Source of the DNA: an uncultured Paracoccaceae bacterium
Lineage (GTDB): Bacteria > Pseudomonadota > Alphaproteobacteria > Rhodobacterales > Rhodobacteraceae
Assembly (NCBI GenBank): GCA_937927885.1
Contig: CALEZJ010000256.1
Location: 1 to 5,663, forward strand
DNA length: 5,663 nucleotides
Direction: 5' to 3'
The first letter of the stretch is position 1, and each line of letters opens with the position of its first letter. Below the pieces are notes generated by a model that was given only the letters and a program-made list of their open reading frames with translations, did no database searches and was not told where the DNA came from. The position numbers and the translations under genes are program-made. Shown here one piece after another: positions 1 to 5,068 of this stretch.

Positions 1-1024
1 CCGTGATCGCCCCCGTCAACCCCGCCGCGGTTCCGGCCAGGTCTGGACGCACCGACAGGGCCGCGGCATTCGTGCTGGGCAGGGTCAGCCCGTTGCCAAG
101 CCCGACAAAGATCGTCAGCCCGAACAGCGCCAGCGGATGGGTGACCCCCGCTGCCGCCAGGGCCAGACCGGCCAGCATCGCCAGCGCGGACATCAGCCGC
201 CCGGTCAGGATCAGCGGCGCGATGCCGGTCCGCATCGCCATCCGTGCGGTGATCGCGGCGCCCAGCATGTAGCCCCCGGTGATCGACCCCACGCCGATGC
301 CCACCAGGGCGGGCGACAGGTCCCACATGGCATGCGCGACATAGGGCACGCCGGTGATGAACACATAGAACCCGCCCAGAGACAGCCCGTAGCAGGTCAT
401 CCAGGCCCAGTAGCGCCCCGAGCCCAGCAGGGCCGCGTAATCCCGCCGCCGCGGAGGCGGCAGGCCGGGGCGGCGCGTTTCCCCCAGATCGATCCAGACC
501 AGCACCAGCGCCACCGCGCCGAACGCGGTATAGACGCCAAAGACCGCCCGCCAGCCCACGCCCGAATCCAGGAACCCGCCCAGCATCGGCCCCAGCATCG
601 GCGCCACCGCCATCGCCGCGCTGATCGCGCCCAGCTTGCCTGCCGCCTCGCGCGGGCCGAACTGGTCGCGCACCGCCGCATTCGACACGACCGATCCCGC
701 GACGATCACCGCCTGCGCCATGCGAAAGACCAGCAGCGTTGCGGTGTCGCTGGCCAGCATGCAGCCGGTCGAGGCCACCAGATAGGCCGCCAGCGCCCCC
801 AGGATCACCGGTCGGCGCCCGAGCCGGTCCGAAATCGGCCCCATGACGATCTGCGCCAGCGCCGACATCAGCATGTAGCCGGAAACCGCCAGCGCCATCA
901 CCGACTCGCGCGCGCCGAACTCGCGCGCCATGGCGGGCAGCGAGGGCAGGATCATGTTCAGGCTCAGCACCGACAATGCGGTCAGCACGGTCAGCGTGGC
1001 CAGATGCGGCGGCGTGCGAGTCAT
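1..1024 (-). CDS. Bcr/CflA-like MFS drug:H+ antiporter, C-terminus beyond the window
   Basis: This is an inner-membrane major facilitator of the 12-helix drug:proton antiporter type (DHA1, Bcr/CflA-like), expected to export small toxic compounds using the proton gradient. The minus-strand frame from ATG 1024 to the window edge gives 341 residues without a stop. The family is usually about 400 residues, so roughly 60 C-terminal residues are missing. The first helix lies at about residues 8-30. MFS motif A reads GPISDRLGRRP at 62-72. A motif-B-like RMAQA is at 101-105, followed by VRD at 118-120 as in Bcr relatives. The antiporter motif C, GPMLGG, is at 145-150. The start is supported by AGGGA on the minus strand (1032-1036), 7 nt upstream. 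It diverges from the ABC-F gene across a 95-bp gap. The substrate cannot be told from sequence. Family call sure, subfamily fairly sure. Confidence 0.88.
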   Translation of the reverse strand, partial: MTRTPPHLATLTVLTALSVLSLNMILPSLPAMAREFGARESVMALAVSGYMLMSALAQIVMGPISDRLGRRPVILGALAAYLVASTGCMLASDTATLLVFRMAQAVIVAGSVVSNAAVRDQFGPREAAGKLGAISAAMAVAPMLGPMLGGFLDSGVGWRAVFGVYTAFGAVALVLVWIDLGETRRPGLPPPRRRDYAALLGSGRYWAWMTCYGLSLGGFYVFITGVPYVAHAMWDLSPALVGIGVGSITGGYMLGAAITARMAMRTGIAPLILTGRLMSALAMLAGLALAAAGVTHPLALFGLTIFVGLGNGLTLPSTNAAALSVRPDLAGTAAGLTGAIT

Positions 1025-1103
1025 GGGCGATTCCCTGTTTCACCTGTGAACAATCAACTTGGCCGGGGAATGGCAAGGGGCGCTGGCGTGCCGGGCGGCG
1101 CTC

Positions 1104-1112
1104 TGCTATGCG
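1104..1112 (+). promoter_or_regulatory. Possible extended -10 element for a leaderless ABC-F transcript
   Basis: TGC-TATGCG at 1104-1112 resembles an extended -10 element. It would put the transcription start at about 1119-1120, which is the A of the ATG chosen for the ABC-F gene. The -35 position (about 1084-1089, TGGCGT) is a poor match, and GC-rich sequence yields such matches by chance, so this is tentative. Confidence 0.25.
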
Positions 1113-1119
1113 GCGGCGC

Positions 1120-2964
1120 ATGCTGAGCATCAATGACCTGAGTTATTCCATCGATGGCCGCCCGCTGATTGTGGGCGCCTCGGCGCGCATTCCCACCGGC
1201 CACAAGGTGGGCCTCGTCGGCCGCAACGGATCGGGCAAGACCACCCTCTTTCGCCTCATCCGTGGCGAACTGGTGCCCGAGGGCGGCGAGATTTCCCTGC
1301 CGTCGCGCGCCAGGATCGGCGGTGTGGCGCAAGAGGTGCCCTCGTCCTCGACCTCGCTTCTGGACACGGTGCTGGCCGCCGATACCGAACGCGCGGCGCT
1401 GATGGCCGAATCTCTCACCGCCACCGACCCCCACCGCATCGCCGAGGTGCAGGCGCGTCTGGCCGACATCGACGCCTGGTCGGCCGAGGGGCGGGCCTCG
1501 ACCATCCTCAAGGGGCTGGGGTTCACGCCCGAGGAAATGCTTCAACCCTGTTCGGATTTTTCCGGCGGCTGGCGGATGCGCGTGGCGCTGGCGGGGGTGC
1601 TGTTTGCGCAGCCAGACCTCTTGTTGCTGGACGAACCGACCAACTATCTGGATCTCGAAGGCGCCCTGTGGCTGGAATCCTATCTGGCCAAATACCCCCA
1701 TACGGTGATCGTGATTTCGCACGACCGGGGTCTTCTGAACCGGGCCGTGCAGGCGATCCTGCATCTTGATGAGAAAAAGCTGACCCTCTATTCCGGCGGC
1801 TATGACACCTTTGCCAAGACCCGCGCCGAACAGCGCGCGGTGCAGGCCGCCGAGGCCAAGAAACAGGACGCGCGGCGCGCCCATCTTCAAAGCTTCGTCG
1901 ACCGCTTCAAGGCCAAGGCATCGAAGGCAAGACAGGCGCAGAGCCGCGTGAAAATGCTGGAGAAAATGACGCCGATCACGGCGCCGTCCGAGGCCGCGAA
2001 ACACGTCTTCACCTTCCCCGCGCCCGAGGAACTTTCCCCCCCGATCATCGCGATGGAGGGGGTTTCGGTGGGCTACGGCGATGCGGTGGTGCTGCGGCGG
2101 CTCAGCCTGCGCATCGACCAGGATGACCGAATTGCCCTGCTGGGCCGCAACGGTGAAGGAAAATCCACGCTTTCCAAACTGTTGGCAGGCAAACTTGAAC
2201 CACGCGGCGGGTCCTTCGTGCGCTCGTCCAAGCTGCGCGTGGGGTATTTCGCCCAGCATCAGGTCGATGAATTGTTCCTCGATGAAACCCCGGTCCAGCA
2301 TGTCCGCCGCCTGCGTCCGGCCGAGGGCGAGCCGCGTCTGCGCGCGCGCCTTGCCGGGTTCGGGCTGATGGCGGATCAGGCGGAAACCGTGGTCGGGCGG
2401 CTCTCGGGCGGGCAGAAGGCGCGGCTCAGCCTGCTCCTTGCCACCATCGAGGCGCCGCATCTGTTGATCCTCGACGAACCGACCAACCACCTTGACATCG
2501 AATCGCGCGAGGCGCTGGTCGAAGCCCTGACCGCCTATTCCGGCGCCGTCGTGCTGGTCAGCCATGACATGCATCTTCTGTCGCTGGTTGCCGACCGGCT
2601 CTGGCTGGTCAAGGATGGCGGCGTGGCGCCCTATCCCGACGATCTCGACACCTATCGCGCCCTGCTTCTGGGCGAGGGCGGCGACAAGTCGAAGGCCGAG
2701 AAACCCGCCCGGCCCAAGGCCACGCGCGAGCAGATGCAGAGCCTGCGCGCCGAGGTCAGGAAATGTGAGGAGCGCATCGCCAAGCTGGAGGAGATGCGCG
2801 ACCGTCTGGCCGAGAAACTGGCCGATCCCGCCCTGTACGAGGAGGATCGGCGCGGGGATCTGGATGTCTGGAACCGGAAATACGCCGAAGTCATGGAAGC
2901 GCTGGACCGGGCCGAGGCCCTGTGGATGAAGGCACAGGATGCCGTTGAAAAGATTGACGGATAG
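1120..2964 (+). CDS. yheS: YheS-type ABC-F ATPase (ribosome-associated translation factor)
   Basis: This is a soluble protein of 614 residues with two ABC ATPase domains and no membrane segments. It belongs to the ABC-F family, whose members bind the ribosomal E site and act on stalled or difficult translation. Domain 1 has Walker A GRNGSGKTT (34-42), signature FSGGWRMR (147-154), LLDEPTN (169-175) and switch His201. The interdomain linker (about 240-300) carries AHLQSFVDRFKAKASKA at 254-270, very close to E. coli YheS as I recall it. Domain 2 has GRNGEGKST (342-350), LSGGQKAR (428-435), LDEPTN (451-456) and His482. Residues 536-612 look like the C-terminal coiled coil. I chose ATG 1120 because MLSINDLSYS begins the ABC fold. 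ATG 1108 is in frame but adds only MRRR, and a far upstream ATG at 976 would run into the MFS gene. No Shine-Dalgarno is visible. All catalytic motifs are intact. Confidence 0.93.
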   Translation: MLSINDLSYSIDGRPLIVGASARIPTGHKVGLVGRNGSGKTTLFRLIRGELVPEGGEISLPSRARIGGVAQEVPSSSTSLLDTVLAADTERAALMAESLTATDPHRIAEVQARLADIDAWSAEGRASTILKGLGFTPEEMLQPCSDFSGGWRMRVALAGVLFAQPDLLLLDEPTNYLDLEGALWLESYLAKYPHTVIVISHDRGLLNRAVQAILHLDEKKLTLYSGGYDTFAKTRAEQRAVQAAEAKKQDARRAHLQSFVDRFKAKASKARQAQSRVKMLEKMTPITAPSEAAKHVFTFPAPEELSPPIIAMEGVSVGYGDAVVLRRLSLRIDQDDRIALLGRNGEGKSTLSKLLAGKLEPRGGSFVRSSKLRVGYFAQHQVDELFLDETPVQHVRRLRPAEGEPRLRARLAGFGLMADQAETVVGRLSGGQKARLSLLLATIEAPHLLILDEPTNHLDIESREALVEALTAYSGAVVLVSHDMHLLSLVADRLWLVKDGGVAPYPDDLDTYRALLLGEGGDKSKAEKPARPKATREQMQSLRAEVRKCEERIAKLEEMRDRLAEKLADPALYEEDRRGDLDVWNRKYAEVMEALDRAEALWMKAQDAVEKIDG

Positions 2965-2983
2965 AAATATCAGACAATAGAAT
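2954..2983 (+). promoter_or_regulatory. Predicted sigma70-type promoter for the MarC-family gene
   Basis: TTGACG (2954-2959) and TAGAAT (2978-2983) each differ from the -35/-10 consensus at one base and are separated by 18 nt. The -35 lies inside the last codons of the ABC-F gene. The start site would fall near 2990, inside the left arm of the nested palindrome, so a protein bound there could block initiation. This suggests the MarC-family gene can be transcribed separately from the ABC-F gene. Confidence 0.55.
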
Positions 2984-3025
2984 GTCAGGCAATTTCTGGC
3001 GAATATTCGCCAAAAGCCTGACATT
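2981..3025. repeat. Nested perfect inverted repeat (operator, RNA hairpin or small dispersed element)
   Basis: Outer arms AATGTCAGGC (2981-2990) and GCCTGACATT (3016-3025) are exact reverse complements. They enclose a perfect 16-bp palindrome, TGGCGAATATTCGCCA (2997-3012). The spacers, AATTTC on the left and AAA on the right, can add three T-A pairs, so an RNA copy could form a stem of about 21 pairs with small bulges. No T-run follows on the plus strand, so it is not a standard intrinsic terminator. The left arm overlaps the predicted -10. A near-copy of the left arm's core, TCAGACAAT (2970-2978) against TCAGGCAAT (2985-2993), lies 15 bp upstream. Its function is unknown. Confidence 0.85.
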
Positions 3026-3043
3026 CAGGAGCCTCAGGACGCC

Positions 3044-3646
3044 ATGATCGACCTCGCCCCGGCCTTTGTGACGCTCTTCGTGGTCATCGACCCGATCGGG
3101 CTGGTGCCGCTGTTCATCGCGCTCACGCTGGGCATGGACATGCGCCAGCGTCTGGCGGTCGGTCTGCGCGCCTGTCTGATCGCGGCGCTGCTGCTGACCC
3201 TGTTCGGCCTTGCCGGCGAGGTGATCCTGTCTGCCATCGGCATCACCATGCCCGCCTTCCAGATTGCGGGCGGCATCCTTCTGTTCCTCACCGCGCTCGA
3301 CATGCTGTTCGACCGGCGCACGCAGCGCCGTTCGGGCCATGCGGCGCGGGTGCCGGACCCGTCGGTCTTTCCGCTGGCCATGCCGCTGATCGCGGGTCCC
3401 GGGGCGATGGCCTCGATGATCCTGCTGGTCAGCCAGTCGGGCAGTTGGGGCGGCACGCTGGCGGTGCACGGGGTGATGCTGGCGGTGCTGGCGATCGTGA
3501 TGGCGCTGTTCCTCCTGGCCACCCCGATCGAGCGCGCGCTGGGCGAGACCGGGACGATGGTGGTCACCCGCCTGCTGGGCATGCTTCTGGCCGCGCTTTC
3601 CGTTCAATTCGTGCTGAACGGGGCGCGCGGGGCCGGGGTGATCTGA
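3044..3646 (+). CDS. MarC-family (UPF0056) integral membrane protein
   Basis: This is a 200-residue inner-membrane protein of the MarC/YchE/YhgN family. Its biochemical function is not established; the family name came from the E. coli mar locus, but MarC itself was later reported not to cause multidrug resistance. Conserved family blocks are visible: DPIGLVPLF (16-24), AFQIAGGILLFLTALDML (71-88), FPLAMPLIAGPGA (109-121) and RLLGMLLAALSVQFVLNG (176-193). Hydrophobic stretches fit six membrane helices, at about 5-28, 42-64, 70-88, 108-129, 138-160 and 174-193, with a charged loop at 89-105. The length is typical. The start follows the duplicated TCAGGA at 3025-3030 and 3034-3039; AGGAG at 3027-3031 is 12 nt upstream and AGGA at 3036-3039 is 4 nt upstream, so the ribosome site is not optimal. 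It sits 79 bp after the ABC-F stop, behind its own predicted promoter and the nested palindrome. Confidence 0.92.
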   Translation: MIDLAPAFVTLFVVIDPIGLVPLFIALTLGMDMRQRLAVGLRACLIAALLLTLFGLAGEVILSAIGITMPAFQIAGGILLFLTALDMLFDRRTQRRSGHAARVPDPSVFPLAMPLIAGPGAMASMILLVSQSGSWGGTLAVHGVMLAVLAIVMALFLLATPIERALGETGTMVVTRLLGMLLAALSVQFVLNGARGAGVI

Positions 3647-3655
3647 CGCCCGCCC

Positions 3656-3684
3656 TTGGCGCAACCGCCGCAGGGCCCTACATT
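3656..3684 (+). promoter_or_regulatory. Predicted promoter for the aspartic protease gene
   Basis: TTGGCG (3656-3661) and TACATT (3679-3684) are spaced by 17 nt. A start near 3691 would leave a leader of about 13 nt, just enough for the GGAGG at 3693-3697. The match is moderate (four of six bases in each hexamer), and read-through from the MarC-family gene is also possible. Confidence 0.4.
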
Positions 3685-3692
3685 CACGCTCT

Positions 3693-3697
3693 GGAGG
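3693..3697 (+). promoter_or_regulatory. Ribosome binding site fixing the protease start
   Basis: GGAGG lies 6 nt before ATG 3704. It decides in favour of 3704 over the in-frame TTG at 3656, which has no Shine-Dalgarno and would add 16 residues not resembling a signal or helix. Confidence 0.8.
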
Positions 3698-3703
3698 TGC
3701 CCG

Positions 3704-4312
3704 ATGGAGCGGTTTTCCCAACTGACCGACGGCCAGACCGAAAGGCTGGTCTATCTGGTGATCCTGCTGGTGGCGCTGGGCAGCTATGCCGTCGTGTCGT
3801 CGCACGGGCGCATCGCCACCCAACTGCGCCACATGGTGCTCTGGGGGCTGCTGATCACCGGCGTCGCGGCGGGCTATGCGCTGTGGGACGGGATGCGCAT
3901 GGGCTCCAGCGCGGTGCAGACGGCGGATGGCGGCGGTCTGGTGGTGCGGCGCGGGTTCGACGGCCATTTCCACCTGACGCTGGCGCTGACCGGCCCCTCG
4001 GGCGTGGCGCATCCGGTGCGCTTCATCGTCGACACCGGCGCCAGCGACATGGTGCTGACCCGCGCCGATGCGGCAAAGCTGGGGTTCGGCGCCTCGGACC
4101 TGCGGTTTCTGGGCATCGCCCGCACCGCCAACGGCACGACGCGCACCGCGCAGGTCACGCTGGCGCGCGCCGAGCTGGAAGGGCATCAGGCAACCCGGGT
4201 GCGCGCGCTGGTCAACGAGGGCGAGTTGCACGCCTCGCTTCTGGGCATGGGGTATCTCGAACGGTTCGCCCGCATCGAGATCGCCCGCGACCAGTTGCGC
4301 ATCACCTTCTGA
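3704..4312 (+). CDS. Membrane-anchored retropepsin-like aspartic protease (TIGR02281-type, clan AA)
   Basis: This 202-residue protein has two N-terminal membrane helices (about 15-32 and 44-61) and one retropepsin-like domain (about 75-202). The active-site block is FIVDTGASDMVL (107-118) with catalytic Asp110. The flap-region ANGTTRTAQV is at 142-151, and the closing LLGMGYLERFARIEI (179-193) matches the LLGMxFL-type block of this family. A single Asp-Thr-Gly half implies a homodimeric enzyme, as in retropepsins. Positive residues in the short loop (Arg36, Arg42) suggest that this loop is cytoplasmic, so the protease domain would face the periplasm. Known relatives include Caulobacter PerP, which trims the polarity factor PodJ, and Rickettsia APRc. 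Whether this protein shares their substrates is unknown. It follows the MarC-family gene by 57 bp and ends 30 bp from the convergent Rrf2 gene. Confidence 0.87.
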   Translation: MERFSQLTDGQTERLVYLVILLVALGSYAVVSSHGRIATQLRHMVLWGLLITGVAAGYALWDGMRMGSSAVQTADGGGLVVRRGFDGHFHLTLALTGPSGVAHPVRFIVDTGASDMVLTRADAAKLGFGASDLRFLGIARTANGTTRTAQVTLARAELEGHQATRVRALVNEGELHASLLGMGYLERFARIEIARDQLRITF

Positions 4313-4342
4313 CCAAGCGGGGGCTGACCCGGCGGCGGTCGC

Positions 4343-4831
4343 TCAGGCCGCTTCCGTCCGGCGCTGGACGCACAGCGCCCGGGCCGCCAGCCCCGATGCG
4401 TTCTCCAAGGACAGCACCGCCTCGAGCGAGGCGTTGCAGCCGACCAGATCCTGCAAGGTCACAGGGTCCAGCGTGGCATAAAAAGCCTCGACCGCGCGGG
4501 CGAGGTGCCCCGAGACCCGGCAGATCCCCTTCAGGGGGCAATGGTTGTCCGAGGTCGCGCATTCGATGAAGGGCAATTCCCCCTCGACCGCGCGAAACAG
4601 GGCGCCGATGCTGATCTCGTCGGGCGAGCGGGCCAGAACGAACCCGCCGTGCCGCCCGCGCAAGGTGGTGATGAAGCCGGTCTGGCCCAACTGGTTCACG
4701 ACCTGCGCGAGGTGATTTTCGGACGCCGCGATCAGCGTCGCCACGTCGCTCTTTCGCACGACGCGCTCGGGATTGGCGGCACAGACCATCAGGGTGCGCA
4801 GGGCAAGCGTGGTTCGGGTGGTCAGTCGCAT
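4343..4831 (-). CDS. Rrf2-family transcription regulator, NsrR-like Fe-S type
   Basis: This 162-residue DNA-binding protein of the Rrf2 family (IscR/NsrR/RirA group) has an N-terminal winged helix (about 1-75) with SENHLAQVVNQLGQTGFI at 37-54 and the wing RGRHGGFVLAR at 58-68. A cysteine triad, Cys91-x6-Cys98-x5-Cys104, lies where NsrR holds its nitric-oxide-sensitive cluster. Flanking residues ATLDPVTLQDLV (119-130) resemble NsrR's C-terminal part. The fourth cluster ligand described for NsrR, Asp8, is Thr8 here (MRLTTRTTLALR). NsrR usually represses NO-detoxification genes, but this protein may use different ligands or sense another signal. The start is supported by GGAG on the minus strand (4838-4841), 6 nt upstream. 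It is divergent from the SQR-like gene, which is a candidate target, and an FNR-type box lies 69 bp upstream. NsrR-like is a good call; true NsrR is not certain. Confidence 0.88.
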   Translation of the reverse strand: MRLTTRTTLALRTLMVCAANPERVVRKSDVATLIAASENHLAQVVNQLGQTGFITTLRGRHGGFVLARSPDEISIGALFRAVEGELPFIECATSDNHCPLKGICRVSGHLARAVEAFYATLDPVTLQDLVGCNASLEAVLSLENASGLAARALCVQRRTEAA

Positions 4832-4871
4832 GGGGCTCTCCGATGCGCACGGGCGCTTTTGTTGTCCCCTA

Positions 4872-4877
4872 AGGTTA
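4872..4877 (-). promoter_or_regulatory. Weak -10 candidate for the Rrf2 gene, spaced for FNR-type activation
   Basis: On the minus strand 4877-4872 reads TAACCT, matching the -10 consensus at three of six bases. A start about 7 nt further on (near 4865) would put the FNR-type box centre (4906.5) at about -41.5, the standard position for class II FNR/CRP activation, where a good -35 is not needed. The spacing makes this weak element worth noting. Confidence 0.35.
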
Positions 4878-4899
4878 CGTTTGGAAGTGCGTCCGCGCC

Positions 4900-4913
4900 T
4901 TGATCAAGATCAA
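4900..4913. promoter_or_regulatory. FNR/Nnr/Dnr-type binding box
   Basis: TTGATCAAGATCAA is an exact match to TTGAT-N4-ATCAA, the site bound by FNR, FnrL, Nnr and Dnr proteins of the CRP/FNR superfamily, which report low oxygen or nitric oxide. It lies between the divergent Rrf2 and SQR-like genes, 68 bp from the Rrf2 ATG and 155 bp from the SQR-like ATG, so the Rrf2 gene is the likelier target. Which CRP/FNR member binds cannot be told from sequence alone. Confidence 0.8.
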
Positions 4914-4999
4914 CTGCAACGAAGCCGGACCGGCGTATCCTGCCGCCAGGGCGCCGGATCGGGTGACAGGATGTCGCAGGCGGGCGGGGCGGTATGCCT

Positions 5000-5028
5000 T
5001 TGCATTCCGAAAGGTGCTCGCCTAAATA
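5000..5028 (+). promoter_or_regulatory. Weak promoter candidate for the SQR-like gene
   Basis: TTGCAT (5000-5005) and TAAATA (5023-5028) are spaced by 17 nt, each with only three consensus matches. The start would fall near 5035, within the downstream dyad. Its support comes mainly from its position just ahead of a likely repressor site in a locally AT-rich stretch. Confidence 0.35.
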
Positions 5029-5031
5029 CGA

Positions 5032-5050
5032 ATTCATACATTCGAATGTA
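5032..5050. promoter_or_regulatory. SqrR/BigR-like operator (ATTC-N8-GAAT) with overlapping 14-bp palindrome
   Basis: ATTC (5032-5035), eight bases, then GAAT (5044-5047) matches the ATTC-N8-GAAT motif I recall for SqrR of Rhodobacter capsulatus, an ArsR-family repressor that responds to sulfide/persulfide. A perfect palindrome, TACATTCGAATGTA (5037-5050), overlaps it with a centre 4 bp to the right. Either dyad could be the actual operator. The site ends 18 bp before the ATG of an SQR-like gene, the expected type of target, and would block initiation from the predicted start. No ArsR-family regulator gene is in the window. Confidence 0.6.
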
Positions 5051-5057
5051 ACATCTG

Positions 5058-5062
5058 GGAGG
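5058..5062 (+). promoter_or_regulatory. Ribosome binding site fixing the SQR-like start
   Basis: GGAGG is placed 6 nt before ATG 5069, within a GGGAGGG run (5057-5063). ATG 5064 is too close and out of frame. An in-frame upstream ATG at 4994 would read through the operator, so 5069 is the start. Confidence 0.8.
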
Positions 5063-5068
5063 GATGCC

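Noticed and set aside
137..1126. A 329-codon plus-strand open frame rich in Arg, His and Gln
   Set aside because: It is antisense to the MFS transporter, has skewed composition and contains no known motif.
1054..3024. A 656-codon open frame on the minus strand opposite the ABC-F gene
   Set aside because: The plus-strand frame has complete, ordered ABC-F motifs. The antisense frame is a by-product of high GC and strong third-position bias and shows no recognisable domain.
2891..4231. A 446-codon minus-strand open frame across the MarC-family and protease genes
   Set aside because: It is rich in Gln, His and Arg, as expected for an antisense shadow, and both plus-strand genes have clear family motifs and ribosome sites.
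4311..4354. Possible bidirectional terminator between the convergent protease and Rrf2 genes (AAGCGG/CCGCTT arms)
   Set aside because: Six-base arms are separated by 27 nt with no T-run on either strand, and the right arm lies in the Rrf2 coding end. This is too weak to call.
4937..4972. ATCCTG/CAGGAT inverted repeat between the FNR-type box and the SQR-like promoter
   Set aside because: Six-base arms 24 nt apart are likely by chance in GC-rich sequence.
4994..5068. Upstream ATG at 4994 as the start of the SQR-like protein
   Set aside because: It would translate the AT-rich promoter and operator region, displace the Tat signal from the N-terminus and ignore the GGAGG at 5058-5062.
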